This document shows, piece after piece, positions 23,185 to 35,544 of a stretch of 64,000 nucleotides of DNA; the first letter of the stretch is position 1; the number at the start of each line of letters is the position of its first letter. A model generated the notes under the pieces. It was not told the DNA's origin. It made no database searches and was given only the letters and a program-made list of their open reading frames with translations. Location: assembly GCF_040802235.1 (NCBI RefSeq), contig NC_133160.1, positions 101,115,160-101,179,159 on the forward strand, read 5' to 3'. The stretch comes from Manis javanica (taxonomy: Eukaryota; Chordata; Mammalia; Pholidota; Manidae). The position numbers were made by a program, and so were the translations under genes.

Positions 23185-23795
23185 GTTTTTTTTGTTTTAG
23201 TTTTCATTTTATCTTTCTTATTGTATTAATTTTGTAAGCCACTTTAAGTCTCAACTAGAACACATAGGACATAATCAAATAAAAATAGAACAAAAACAAT
23301 TTTTCCAGTAGAATTAAAAGCTGTGTGGCACATATCTAAAAATTACCTTAGGTAAGTTGTTTCCCAATATTCATATCAAAAATTACCTAAATGCATAAAA
23401 ATGCAGTTGTTGGTCCTTTGTTGAATTCTGTTTGATGTCATGTGATTCCCCCAGTCCTCCCACACACCTGCCAAAAATAAAAGGTACCAAAAAGGAAGTT
23501 TTGTACAAACACAAACTGTTGTTAATCATTTCCATCATCAGGACACATGCACAAGCCAATAACAATGAGTTGATAGTTCACTGAATTCCACAGAAAAATA
23601 AAATACAAAGTGTCAGAATTTGTGTCATCCAACAATAGAATGGTAGTCAGAGAAGGCCTTTTTTTACCCATTTTTCAAAGAGAAAACAGTGTCATGACTT
23701 ACCATATCCATTGTGGTCCAATCACCTTTGCCATAATCACCTTGTTATGTGTACCAGTATGTCCCAGGCTTTACCAAAGAAAATGAATTTGTTGA
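23185..23795. other. Intergenic, no feature recognised
   Basis: AT-rich sequence with poly-T runs. I found no gene and no repeat I can name. Confidence 0.35.
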
Positions 23796-23799
23796 TGAA

Positions 23800-24228
23800 C
23801 CATCGGTAAATTGTATCTACATGAAACTTCAGAATGTGAACTTATTTGGAATAGGGTCTTTCTAGATGTAATTCATTTCATTAAGATGAGGTCATACTGG
23901 ATTAGGAGGTTCCTAAATCCAGTAACTGGTGTCCTTATCCTTATAAGAAACCGTGTGAACACACAGACACACAGGAAAAATGCCATGTGATGATGTAGAC
24001 AGAGATTGGAATGATGTGTTGATAAGCCAAGAAATGCCAAACAACCACCAGAAGCAAGGAGAGAGGCAAAGAGAACAGATTCTCTCTCAGAGCCTACAGG
24101 AGAAACCAAACTGCCAACACCTTGATTTTGGACTTCAGCCTCCAGAATTGTGACATAATCAATTTCTGCTGTTTTAAGCCACCCAATTTATGGGACAGAG
24201 GTATGTTGCTACTTAAAGCATCGAAAAT
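23800..24228 (+). mobile_element. MLT1-type (ERVL-MaLR) solo LTR, sense
   Basis: MaLR blocks occur in order: 'GTGAACTTATTTGGAATAGG', 'ATTAAGATGAGGTCATACTG', 'GGTGTCCTTATCCTTATAAG', 'CAACACCTTGATTTTGGAC', 'AGCCTCCAGAATTGTGACA', 'TGCTGTTTTAAGCCACCCA'. Diverged and non-coding. Confidence 0.85.
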
Positions 24229-24229
24229 A

Positions 24230-26030
24230 GGCTTTCAATGTAGTCTAGCTGTGGCATCTGTCACCAGGTTGATTGCCAGGAATGACTGAGTGACTGATGT
24301 ATTACTTTAGAGTTCTCTTCCTCTGAGAGCTTCATCTATATTCTTCTTAAAGTGTCAACTCAAAAAAAGAATGACATTCCAAACTGACAAAGTCTGTTCT
24401 TAGTCAAGGTGTATGAGGAACTGTACTGCCCAGCTAGATCTTTCCAACAAGCATTCACATGCCTTTGCAAGCAAATGTAGGTTAGCCAAATCTGTTTCAT
24501 AAAGTGTCTCTCTCCACCTGATATTTCATTATACTAGCAGTCAAATCATAGTTCCATATCAGTTTCACTCATAAAGCGTATAAATTATATAAGACAGAAC
24601 TTGTACAAGCCTTGCCTTGACTTTGATGAAATTCTAGTCATTTCAAAGACAAATCATTGTATTTTTTTGATATTTCAACAGAGCAGGTATCCTTTCGATA
24701 TGACTATAATAATAGAAACTGAAAATATTTTAATTTATTTTACTTTATTATTGAATTAATATTTATCCCATAAAGCAAGACTCTGAAAGTTAAAGTAATA
24801 CTTCATGTCTATGAAGAGGACTCAGAAAAATCAATCATATGCATAGGAAACTCCATCCACTCCCTTACACAATTAAAAGGAAATCTTGACACTAATAATC
24901 TTACTTTTTAAAAAGTCAACATTTAATTGCAAAACAAAATGAAAACTGTTTGTTTTGATCTATACAGAAACAGTTACCTAAATAAATTACTTAGGGAAAA
25001 GATTCTGTCTCCAAAAGTCAGCTTCTGAAGCATTCAGTGGACTTTGTTATGCTGAATCTAAACTACATTGAGAAGGACATTTTCAATATTTAGGAGTGAT
25101 ACCAAATTTACCTACAGGAACAGTTTACTTAGAGATCAAATAGGAACTCTTGATTATTTATTTCACTGAAAAACAAATTAGTTGCTGCTAATTGGAAGTA
25201 ACCTAAGCATTCTATGCCTCGTCTATTATTTGAAAAAAGATTGCCAATGATAAATATTTACTGAGTTATTTTAACATCCATTTTGTGGAGATATTAGTAT
25301 TTTTAGTATTTAGAAAACTTCTTCAAGAAACATAGATGAAATATTATGTAAAAAAACAAAACAGTATCTTTAAAAGAACACATTGTCAGCAAAGAAAGTA
25401 ACTTTCAAAAGAACCAACTACAACCTCTTTGCAAACGGGTTCTAGAAACACCAAACACCCTGAAATGGGTCTTGCAAGGGAAAAGAAGAGCAGGAATTAG
25501 CAGTGCTGAGCTGCAGCAAAAGAAAAGACTGGTGTTTCTGTGTGTTGTCCTTTCTGCTTCCTCTTCCCCTTTGACCTTACTCCTCTGCCCCCTAGTACTC
25601 CATGCCATTAGAACATGATTCTTAATATTCTTTTTTGATCTTCTTTTGGTAATCTGACAAAAGTTATACATTGTCTCCACAAATATGGCACATATATTTG
25701 CATAACTTGAATACCACCATCCTAAAAGTATTCATGGACACTTTGCATCTGGGGATGGACCAATGTACTCCTCTTCCTCTTCATTATGAATCTTTTCCTC
25801 AAAAACTTACCAAATCTAAGAACCTTATAAGTTCATTCATACAAAAACACAATAAGGCTTAATATTTGGCCATTCTCTCCTAGGGGAGTTTTAAGTGAGG
25901 TGACTTTATCTCTAGTTGATATAATTGATCAAAAAGGTATAAGCATTATACAGTGTGTGAGCTGCATTTTGCTTCCTAGGGACCCCTTTTAGAAGCCTCA
26001 AAATCAAGCCCTTATACAAGGTAAACTCAA
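24230..26030. other. Intergenic, no feature recognised
   Basis: AT-rich unique-looking DNA. Short open frames (25405-25680 minus and 25671-25862 plus) have no recognisable domain or exon structure. Confidence 0.4.
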
Positions 26031-26034
26031 TTTT

Positions 26035-27060
26035 GGATGCCCTCCCTTGGAACCCAAGCAAAACATATAAAATTGAACTCATCTTTTCCCCAGAAATTAA
26101 TTCCCCTTCAATTGCCTTCATAATCTAAACTCAGAATCTTGGAATTACTTTGATCCTCAATTCTCCCTCATGTCCACCTCTTCCTCTCTGTATTAGTTTC
26201 CTATTGCTGCAGTAGTAACAAATTACCACAAATTTAACAGCTGAAAACAACACAAGTTATTATCTGACACTTCTGGAAGCCAGGGGGCTTAAAGAGTTCC
26301 ACAGGGATAAAATCAAAGCATTGGCAAGGCTGATTGCTTCTGGAAACTCCAGAGGAGAATCTGTTTCTTACCCCTTCCAAGTTCTAGAAACTGCCCACAT
26401 TCCTTAGCTCATGGCCACATCACTTAAATCTCTAATTCAAAAGTAATTTCACCTTCTAATTTTTGTCCTCTTGTCTCCCTCTTTTAAAGACTCTTGTGAT
26501 TGAATAGGGCACACCTCGATAATCCAGGCTAATCCACCCATCTCAAAATCCTTAGTCACATCTGTAAAGTCCCTTTTACCATGGAAGAGAACATATTCAT
26601 AGGTTCCAGGGACTAGCACATGGACATCTTTGGGGGACCATTATTCAGCCTACCACACTTTACATCACCTTTTCCTCAACCCTAATTTTGGTCCTTATCT
26701 GTACCTCTGGACTACTTCAACATTTCCCTTACTGGCTTACCTGATCCTAGCCTTTCTCCCAATTCCCCTGCCCACTGTAGATATGATAGATATTCATCAC
26801 AATTTAGCTCTTCATCCTGTTCTCCACAGCTATTCTAAGACCCTCACCCTAGCTTACTTTGGCCCAGCATTGTTCACTCCTATCAGACTAATCTCCAAAC
26901 TGTCCCCCTAACTACATAAACCAAGGATATTCATGTATTTGTTCAGATCACCCCTCCACTCACCTCCAAAATTCTCCCATTGTACTCAAGTCTGACATAA
27001 GTCACACCTCTTCCGTGACATCATTTCGACAGGTCCAACTTAGTTCCTACAGCACTTTTG
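26035..27060 (+). repeat. L2-like LINE fragments split by an MLT1 LTR
   Basis: The flanks at 26035-26188 and 26660-27060 both read like L2 3'-region sequence, for example 'CCTCAATTCTCCCTCATG' before the LTR and 'TCACCCCTCCACTCACCTCC' after it. The younger LTR at 26189-26657 appears to have inserted into one L2. Assignment of the outer parts is moderate at best. Confidence 0.45.
26189..26657 (-). mobile_element. MLT1-type (ERVL-MaLR) LTR, antisense
   Basis: It begins TGTATTAGTTTCCTATTGC and continues 'CAAATTACCACAAATTTAAC', 'CTTCTGGAAGCCAGG', 'CTTGTGATTGAATAGGGCAC', 'AATCCAGGCTAATCCACCC', 'CATCTGTAAAGTCCCTTTTA', 'GGACATCTTTGGGGGACC' and an ATTATTCAGCCTACCACA end. This is a complete MaLR LTR in reverse. 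I could not confirm a target duplication. Confidence 0.85.
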
Positions 27061-27084
27061 TTGAGATGATGCTGCTAGCACTTA

Positions 27085-27268
27085 CTACATGCTATTTTGG
27101 GTATGTTCTCACCACTTTCCCACTATATGATCTCAGAGAAGTCATTTTCCCTTCTCCTGCCTCTATATCCTTGTCTATAAAACTGGTAATGCTCATACCC
27201 TAATCATAGGGTTCTTACAAGGACCCAAAGTAATAACAATGCCCTGAAGACACTCAGCATGTAACTTT
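27085..27268 (+). repeat. MIR SINE, sense
   Basis: 'ATATGATCTCAGAGAAGTC', 'CCTCTATATCCTTGTCTATA', 'AAACTGGTAATGCTCATACC', 'AGGGTTCTTACAAGGA' and 'TTTCAATAAGTGTTATCTC' follow MIR order. Confidence 0.75.
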
Positions 27269-27269
27269 C

Positions 27270-29030
27270 AATAAGTGTTATCTCTTCCTCCTTTTTCTTC
27301 TATTTATATTCTTTAGTATATGACCTATGTCCTTAGCTATCTTGAAAATTCCTTCAGGGAGAAGACTGTTTCTTATACACATAGCATATACATTGAAAGC
27401 TCAGTAAGTCCATCTTTTATCACTATTGTTGATTATGATAATTATGATAACATAAAGGGACATTCCAATGCTTTCAGAACACCAGTCTTATCCTTGCTAC
27501 TTTTTGTTCATCATTCTGGTTATACAAGTGGATGTTTTCTTTTCTATTAAACTGTTTACATTTCTTTAACTGTTTAGAGAAGATTTATGCTTGACTTACT
27601 GTGGAAACACCCAAGGACAATTGTTGGCAAGTAACTGCACTTCATCAAGGATTGGCACAAGGAATGAATCTTCTAGTGTTCAAGAACCTGCCTGTCACAT
27701 TGCCTCCTTTAATCCTAATTTATCATCCGAAAAATGAAGAGATTGTGTTTGATGATCTCTAAAATCCTTTGAAGCCCTAGAATTTTCTATTCCTATAATT
27801 CTGTGAATAGGGTGAAACATGAATTTGACCAACAAGTAACTCTTTCTTACCTTTTAAATTGTTTATTCAAACACTGCTCTCACTTTGTTATCACCATTCT
27901 ATGGTGCCCATTTATGATAACATAAGTCTGTTTATGGAGACAGAAAAGTTTTCCCCAGTAATTGCTAGATATAATTCAACCACAGCTATTACTTGAAAGT
28001 ACTTGTGTTATTATAATCCCATTTTACATAAACATAAGCATAAATATCTTTTGTTTTAATGAAAAAAATCAAATCAAAATATAAATGGAGCACCTATATA
28101 AATGTCCATTTGATTAAAGGTAATGAAATATACTCTCAGAAACAAATGTAAATTAAAGTGGAAAATGGGAAGATGAAATTAATATGGTCTTTGACCAGAA
28201 ATATCCAAATCCTAGTCCAGGTCAGCAACCTCTTCCCTTGGGGTCCACAATGGAAATAAATGCACAAAGAAAGATGCCAGTAAAAATAAAAACTTGCTAA
28301 AAAAAAACAAAAGAAAATCACTTGTTAGTAACTAAGGCTTTAATGACAGACCTCAAGGCAGATTAGGGAGCTGATCTGGAACTTGGTAAAAAAGTACCTT
28401 TGCCTAACCTCATTAGCCTAGCAAAACAGTAGCCTATTTCCTCTATTTCTGCCCCAACATCCAAATCAGAGTCTCAGATCTTGCTATTTTAATGTCCACT
28501 ACAACCGTATTTATTCCTCTACCACCAGACTCTGCTCTGAGAAAGCATGACCCAGTTAGTGTCCTTTAACTTTACCAATCCATAGCAGCTCCTCCTCCTT
28601 GCATGAGAGAAGAAATCCCATTTGAGGAAAAAAGATAAATTCCTCCCTTACACCATATTGCAAATTAATTCCAGGTAAGTTTAAGAAATAACAACAAACT
28701 TTCAGAAAAAAATGGATTACTTATGAAATTCTGCATTGGAGGACTCTCTAGCCTAGTACCATGACACAAAATGGAAAATATTGGTGGGCTTTAATACCTG
28801 GAACTTTAACCATAAAATTAAACTTCAAAAAAGTTAAAAGGCAACATCTTATTGGAAAAACATCTCTACTATATGACAAGCACTTTTTCAATAAGAAAAA
28901 AAACTCAAAAAAATAGCAAAGTCTTGATTAAATAAAACACACATGCATGCACATACATTAATGGAGAAACCAGTCCAGCATTTCCAAGGTATCCTCCCTA
29001 AAGAGAAAAATTTAAGCTTTAATTATTTTT
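27270..29030. other. Intergenic, ancient repeat traces only
   Basis: A weak L2 3' piece at 27335-27410 ('CTTGAAAATTCCTTCAGGG') is possible. 27690-27800 has an old 'GATGATCTCTAAAATCC' motif common in ancient repeats. I see no gene. Confidence 0.35.
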
Positions 29031-29035
29031 AAATT

Positions 29036-29167
29036 AACATAGTCTTTACTAGGCTGATGGACAGTGAGTGTAATGGGGTATGTGGTGGGGACTTGATAAT
29101 AGGGGAGTCTAGTAACCAAAATGTTGTTCATGTAATTGTACATTAATGATAGCAAAATAAAATAAAA
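29036..29167 (+). mobile_element. Very short L1 3' UTR end
   Basis: About 120 bases match the terminal 3' UTR of the 19-22 kb and 41.6 kb L1s ('GATGGACAGTGAGTGTAATG', 'ACTTGATAATAGGGGAGTC', 'TTCATGTAATTGTACATTA') and end in an A-rich tail. The preceding TTAACATAGTCTT and following TTAATAGTCTT could be an imperfect target duplication. It abuts an antisense L1. Confidence 0.8.
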
Positions 29168-31045
29168 AATTAATAGTCTTATATCAGTTTCAAGTATACA
29201 ACACAGTGGTTCCCATATTATTACATCCTCACCTCCAGTAGTACAGCTACTATCTGTCAACATAGGAATATGTTACAGAATCAGTGACTACATTCTACAT
29301 GCTGTACTAGTATCCCCATGACCAACCTATGTTATGATTGAGAATTTTTGTGTGCCTTTTTCCCCCTCACCTTCCCCACCCACCTACCCCAAATCCTCCT
29401 CCATGGTAACCACAAACACCTTCTCAGTGTCTAATGAGTCTGCTGCTGTTTTGTTTTGCATTTATATTCCACAAATAAGTGAAACCATATGGTATTTGTC
29501 TTTCTCTGCCTGGCTTATTTAATGGAGCAGAATACCCTCTAGATCCATCCATGCTGTTGCAAATGGCAGGATTTATTTTCTATTTGTGGCTGACTTATAG
29601 TCCAGTGTGTATATGTACCACCTCTTCTTTATCCATTCATCTATTGATGGACACTAAGTTTGCTGTCATAACTTGGCTATTGTAAATAATGCAGCAATAA
29701 ACATAGGGGTGCATATATCTTTTTGGATCAGAGATTTTGTTTTCTTCTGGTAAGTTCCTGGAAGTACAATTGCTGGGTTGAGTGGTATTTCTATTTATAG
29801 TTTTTTGAGAAACCTCCATACTGCTTTCCAAGTGGCTGCATCAATTTGCATTTCCACTGACAGTATAGGATGGTTCTCTTTTCTTCACATCCTCACCAAC
29901 TTGTTATTTCTTATCTTTTGGGTAGTGGTCATTCTAACTGGTGTGAGGTGATAGTTCACTGTGGTTTTGCTTTGCATTTCCCTGATGATTAGCGATGTGG
30001 AGAGTCTTTTCGTGTGCCTGTTAGCCATCTATATTCCTTCTTTGGAGAAATGTCTGTTCAAGTCCTCCACCCATTTTTTAATTGGGTAAATTTTTTTTTT
30101 GGTGTTGAGACATATGAGCTCTTTATATATTTTGGATGTTAAACCTTTATCAGATAAATCATTTACAAATATATTCTCCCATATTGTAGGTTGCCTTTTG
30201 TTCTGCTGATGGTGTCCTTTGCTGTACAGAAACTTTTTAGTTTGATATAATCCCACTTATTCATTTTTTATTTTGTTTCCCTTGACTGAGGAGATGTGTC
30301 CAGGAAAAAAATGTGAATATTTATGTTCAAGAGATTTTTGCCTATGTTTTCTTCTATGAATTTTATGGTTTCATGTCTTATATTCAGGTCTATGATCCAT
30401 TTTGAACTTACTTTTGTGTATGGAGTTAGGCAGTAATCCAGTTTCATTCTCTTGCATGTAGCTGTCCAGTCTTCCCAACACCAGTTAAGAGATTGTCTTT
30501 TCCCCGTTGAAAATTCATATCTGCTTTATTGTATATTAATTGATTATAAATGCATGGGTTTATATCTGGGCTCTCTATTCTGTTTCATTGGTCTATGGGT
30601 CTGTTCTTGTGCCAGTACCATATTGTTTTTATTACTGGGGCTTTGTAGCATAGCTTGAAGTCAGGGAGCATAATCCCTCCAGCTTTGTTCTTCTTTCTCA
30701 GGATTGCTTTGGCTATCCAGGGTCTTTTTGTGGTTCCTTATGAATTTTAGAACTATTTGTTCTAGTTCATTGAAAAATGGTGTTGGAATTTTGATAGGGA
30801 TTACACTGAATCTGTAAATTGCTTTGGGCTGGATGGCCATTTTGACAATATTAATTCTTCCTATCCAAGAGCATGGAACAGATTTCTACTTATTTGTGTT
30901 TTCTTTACTTTCTCTCATGAGTGTCTTATAGTTTTCAGAGTACAGGTCTTTCACCTCCTTGGTTAGGTTTTTTCCTAGGTATTTTATTCTTTTTGATGCA
31001 GTTGTAAATGGAATTGTTTTCCTGATCTATTTTTCTGCTAGTTCA
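29168..31045 (-). mobile_element. Antisense 5'-truncated L1 (3' UTR and ORF2 C-terminal half)
   Basis: Read on the minus strand, this covers ORF2 from downstream of the RT core ('LPKAIYRFS'-like reading near 30810) to its end and then the 3' UTR. A fragment at 30029-30256 reads [20 protein letters not shown] and [14 protein letters not shown], typical of L1 ORF2 beyond the RT. Stops and frameshifts break it throughout. The 3' UTR differs from that of the younger L1s in this window, so it is an older subfamily. Confidence 0.9.
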
Positions 31046-31049
31046 TAAG

Positions 31050-31640
31050 TTTAAATCTTAAGGATGTAAGGTGACACCAGGCAGAGGAAGAGCATCGTTA
31101 GCACAGAGAACAGCATGTGTGAAAGTTCTGAGGCTGAGAAGAGCTTGTCATTGTCAAGGCACTGAGAGCATTGCCAGATAGCCCGTGTGGCTAGAGTAGA
31201 GTGGGCAGAGAGGGGGAGTGGCAGGAGATAAATATTGAAAAAAAGGCAGGGGCATTTTATGCAGAGCCTAATAGGGATCTTGACTTTATTATATGTGCAA
31301 GGAAAAGCCACTGAGTGGTTTTAAGCAGATCACTGATTCCTGGAGAGATGGCAAGGGATGGAGGGGGAGCAATAACAGGATTAGAAAGATCGATTAGAAG
31401 GTTATCCAGGCTAGAAATGGTGGTGGCTTGGGTTCAGACAATGGCAGTAGAGATGAAAAGAAGCAGATGTAGCCAAGATCTATTTTGGTGGAAGAAGAGA
31501 AAGGTGTGGGAGTGGGGGGTTGGGAGAGGAAAATCAAAGTCCTAGATTTCTGGATTGAGTAGCTGGTTAGATGGCAATGCCCTTTATTGAGGTGAAGAAG
31601 ACTGAGAGAGGATTTAAAATGTAAATCAAGAGCGTCTTCT
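31050..31640. repeat. Unnamed ancient dispersed repeat
   Basis: The word order 'GAACAGCATGTGTGAAAGTT', 'GAGAAGAGCTTGTCATTG', 'GCAGAGCCTAATAGGGATC', 'AAAGCCACTGAGTGGTTTTA', 'GATGGCAATGCCCTTTATTG' is one I recognise from many mammalian introns as an old dispersed repeat. I cannot name its family with confidence. The open frames at 31051-31311 and 31315-31545 are incidental. Confidence 0.45.
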
Positions 31641-31641
31641 A

Positions 31642-31755
31642 AAAGTATAAGATCCTTGAGGCTGCACCCAAAGGCAATTTAAACTCTGCATATCTGTGTA
31701 TACCCAGCACCTAGCACACTGCCTGACTCAATGAATACTAATTGAACTGGGTTTA
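31642..31755 (+). repeat. L2 LINE 3' end
   Basis: 'AAGATCCTTGAGGCTGCA', 'ATACCCAGCACCTAGCACA', 'CTGCCTGACTCAATGAATAC' is the L2 3' terminus. Confidence 0.75.
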
Positions 31756-31759
31756 GTGA

Positions 31760-32625
31760 CGATCTTGTAAGGTCCTGATGACTCACTGCTTATAAAACAG
31801 GATTCAGTAAATTTAAATGAAATATTAAATGGACACAGGATATACTTAAGAGGTTCATATTTTAACTTTATGCATGAAGTGACAATGCTAAGTTAATGTC
31901 TTCTACATATATGAGTCTTATATAAAGCAGGGGGCTTTTTCATAGAATGTGTGATGCTGTAAATTAGTACTTCCAGAAAAAAAAAGTCATAAGAAGTGAA
32001 GATGTAGATGAGAGCTCTCTATTATTGCTTGAAGCTCTTAAATTCTATTGTTTTAAAGAATTGCCTCTTAATGGCTCTGCAGCCATTTCACTACTGGCCT
32101 TTAGAAGACTGGAGGGCAAATGAAAGCAAGTGATGTCGTCTTTCTGTCAGCTGTTGATGTTTGTCAGATTCGACAGGCTAAAGGGCCTTCAAATGACATT
32201 GAGGGCAAATCATTATTCCACTTTTAAACTCTGAAGGCAACGTGGTGTTCAGCCTAATCACACTTGCTTGTCCCAACTCTACTAGAATATGGATTATTCC
32301 TTGTGTGAAAAGGAGAAATCCTACTAAATATAGAAAATAATATCTTCATTGATGTTCCACCAAGAGGTATCTAGACTTCAAAACTTTTCTATAGGTAATT
32401 TGCATCTATTGGTAATTGGTAAATGTCCTTACTATTCATATAAGGACTTTTCAAATATAGCCACTAGTTATCATTGAAATCAAATTTGATCAGAGACTTC
32501 AACCTCAATTAAATTTATCCAGATCTAAAGTTTTTTATCTTGTCTGAGACCTAAAACAAAAACAAACAGAAACTCTCTTGGATAGCCAAGAAAAATTGTT
32601 CTTAATACTCCGTAAGTATTAAAAA
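31760..32625. other. Intergenic, no feature recognised
   Basis: AT-rich and unique-looking. The stretch 32040-32300 is less decayed in appearance than its surroundings and could be conserved non-coding DNA, but this cannot be judged from one sequence. Confidence 0.35.
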
Positions 32626-32629
32626 AGAG

Positions 32630-33205
32630 TTACTAATTCCATATAATCCAGCAAGTCCACTTTTGGGTATATTCCCAAAAGAATTGAAAGCATAGTCTCA
32701 AAAAGACACTTGTACACCCATGTTCATAGCAGCACTAGTTACAAAAGCCAAAAGGTAGAAGTACACCAACCATCTGTCCGAAGAACAAATAAACAACATG
32801 TAGTATATACACACAGTAGAATATTATTCATTAAAAATTAAGGAAATTCTGACATATGCTATGACATGGATGAACTTTGAATACATTTCACTAAATAAAA
32901 TAGGCCATTCACACACAAGAAAAGTAAAATACTGTTATGATTCCACTTACACAAGGTATCCACATTAGTTGAACTCCTGGAGACAGAAAGTAAAATGGTC
33001 ATTGCCAGGGACTGGGGAAGGAGAAGTGAAAAGTTAGTGTTTAGTGGGTACAGAGTTTAGTTTGGGAGATGAAAAACTTCTGAAAATGCATGGTGGTAAT
33101 GGTTGCCTACCAATGTAAATAGATTTAATGCTACTGAATTTTACATTTAAAGATGGTTAAAATGGTAAATTTTATTTTATGTTTATTTTGCCACAATTAA
33201 CAATA
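32630..33205 (+). mobile_element. Old L1 3' end (L1M type)
   Basis: 'ATCCAGCAAGTCCACTTTTG', 'CATAGCAGCACTAGTTACAA', 'GACATGGATGAACTTTGAAT', 'GATTCCACTTACACAAGG', 'TTGCCAGGGACTGGGGAAG', 'GGTGGTAATGGTTGCC' and 'GGTTAAAATGGTAAATTTTA' are in the order of an older L1 ORF2 end plus 3' UTR. No open frame survives. Confidence 0.85.
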
Positions 33206-33209
33206 ATAA

Positions 33210-34050
33210 TCAATTAACTTTAAGAAGTGAGTGTACTGTCATATGAACAATATAATAATCAGGATAAGACATTTATTTAGGAATGGGATCCTAGTCACAA
33301 AAATATCTTCTAAATGTCTGGCATAGTGGGTTTTAGTTAATGGTAAGGTCAATCTGAGACAATTCTGTGATGAATGTGGTCACCTTAAAGCAAATGTAGT
33401 TTTGATGTGCTCTGTAGAATTATTTCACATGGAATGAAAAAAGGGTAGTCCACCTTTCTTCTATTCTGACTGATATATGTCAAGTTCTGTTCATCTATAG
33501 GGAAATGCTTTTAGAGAAACATAGACAAACTTAAATGGGTTCAGGGAGGAATTATCAGGAGGAAAAAAGCGTCTGAGGAATGGCACACTAGCTACAATGA
33601 AAAGGAGTAATTTGTTTCTTTATGGCTGGGAAAAATAGCATTAAGACTAAATTTCAGAAGCTACACAGTAAGACAGTTTTGGATCAGTAGAAGGAAGAAC
33701 TTTCTGACAATTTCAATGGCACTTTATCAGTATCCCTCTTGTAGAACTTTCTACTTTCTATCTTTAGCTAAATTACTTCCAGAAATTACCTCAATATCCA
33801 CATAGCACCTGCTGGTGCAAATATTATGCCCTGAAATACTTGTTGAGTGAATTAAAGAGTGAAAGAATGTTTAAGCAAATGGCTGTCAGAACTAGCCACA
33901 GATGAAACAGCTGTCCCTAAGGGAAGACATTCAAACATGGGCTAGTTAACTGCTTGGCAGAGATGTTAAATGGTAAATAGAAGAGATACAAGTTTCATTT
34001 ACTTGGTTGGATTAGATGACTTTTCATGGCCTTTCAAACCCTGAAGAGCT
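33210..34050. other. Intergenic with an L2 trace
   Basis: The segment 33770-33865 ('GCACCTGCTGGTGCAAATAT', 'TACTTGTTGAGTGAATTAAA') looks like an L2 3' end. I assign nothing else. Confidence 0.35.
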
Positions 34051-34054
34051 ATGG

Positions 34055-34175
34055 TTTCATGACCTCAGTTTAAGTCCTGGCTTTGCCATTTTAGTACCAT
34101 AGTTGCATCAGGTAAAGTCACTTAGCCACTTTGCTCAGATGGGTTTATAACATATTCCTTATTTGCTACATAAAT
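34055..34175 (+). repeat. MIR SINE fragment, sense
   Basis: 'GTTTAAGTCCTGGCTTTGCC', 'GGTAAAGTCACTTAGCCAC' follow the MIR core order; the 3' part is lost. Confidence 0.65.
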
Positions 34176-34179
34176 TCTT

Positions 34180-34910
34180 TGGAGGATCAAAACAACATTT
34201 AAAAATAAACAAAAACAACAGAAACAAAACAAGAAGGCTAATTGCATTCCCATCTTAACTGGCAAGAAGTCATGCAGGAACTTTGAGAGCAAGCCCTGGG
34301 GGAGGTGGGTGGAATGGGCTAGAGGGACCAGTGCCAGAGCAACTTGCTAGTCCCTGAGGTAAGGCTGTAGTAACCCCAGACAATGTGTACCGAGGGGCAT
34401 AACAATTTCAGGCTTGGTGAAGATTTGAGTCCTATGTGAGGGTCAGTCCCATGGGGAAACAATGCCTCAAGAATACACTCTCACATAGTGCTGGTGAGGC
34501 GAACAGGGAACAAAAAACAACCCCTCCAGGAGGTGTTTCTAGATTTATCAAGGTCTCAGCCAGGTGGATGAGATTCAGGTGAACTAAAACACATAGGAAG
34601 AAAATGAAGCAGAAGCCACAGTATAGGCCAACATGGAAGGAAGTAGAAGACTGTGGCTCAAGCTGCATATTTCAGATTCAAGCGTTAAAGCATTAAAATG
34701 AATGGCAGGTCCCACGTGATGGTCTGGTGCTACAACTATACTGCCTGCCTTGGCCAAAATAGACTCTCCACCTGCCTGAGGTTAATTCTGTAGGAAGAAA
34801 CCATCATGGAATAGAGATGAATCAGGTGGAGAGATAGGACTAAACTGAGCAAGTGCCCTGAAATTTATAAAGGGTTCTACAGGTATGCATGTTTCTAACT
34901 TAGTGATTAG
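34180..34910. other. Intergenic, no feature recognised
   Basis: An open frame at 34432-34668 (minus) has a hydrophobic stretch but no homology or exon signals. I treat it as chance. Confidence 0.35.
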
Positions 34911-34914
34911 AAAG

Positions 34915-35135
34915 TTGCCTGCAGAGTCAGATTGTCGGAGATTGAATCAAATTTGGTTCAATTTGTCTTAATAGTGGGCCCTTGTCTTACTCTTCTGTGT
35001 CTCTGTTTCTTCAGTTATAAAATGGAGATGACAATAATCCCTGCTCATAGTGTAGTCTTAGATCAGAGGAGATAATACAGTGAAGTATTTAGAACAGTAT
35101 CTGGCATATAATGAGATCTCAGTAAAAATGTGTAA
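34915..35135 (+). repeat. MIR SINE, sense
   Basis: 'GCCTGCAGAGTCAGATTG', 'GTTTCTTCAGTTATAAAATG', 'GATGACAATAATCCCTGCTC', 'CAGTATCTGGCATATAATGA' give nearly full-length MIR order. Confidence 0.85.
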
Positions 35136-35284
35136 TTATAGATTTTACCTAGAGCTCAATGATCCATTCTGATTTACATAACTAGGTAATTTTTTTTCTG
35201 TTTAACAATCTTTTCTTCAATTATGACATTTAAAAAATATATAATCAATATACAATATTCAATTATGTCTTTGATTGTCTTCTT

Positions 35285-35540
35285 CCAATGGTCTCAACGA
35301 GGAATAATTTTGCCCTGAGGAACATCTGGCATTGTCCAGAGACATTGTTGGTTGTCAGAACTTGGAGGAAAGGGGTCCTACTTGCATTTAAAAAATAGAG
35401 ACCAGAGATGCTAATATTAAATCCTGAGATACAGAGATCTCAGAGATCCAGAGATGCTACTACACATACACCTGCTAGCACCCACAACAAAGAATTATCA
35501 CCCCAAATGTCAATAGTGCTGAGGTTGAGAAATCCTGACC
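35285..35540 (+). mobile_element. MER20-type hAT-Charlie element
   Basis: Characteristic order: 'GGTCTCAACGAGGAATAATT', 'GGAACATCTGGCATTGTCC', 'AGAGACATTGTTGGTTGTC', 'CACAACAAAGAATTATCACC', 'CCCAAATGTCAATAGTGCTG', then 'AGGTTGAGAAATCCTG'. Near full length (about 220 bp plus a small internal insertion rich in 'GAGATCC'). Confidence 0.85.
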
Positions 35541-35544
35541 TGGA

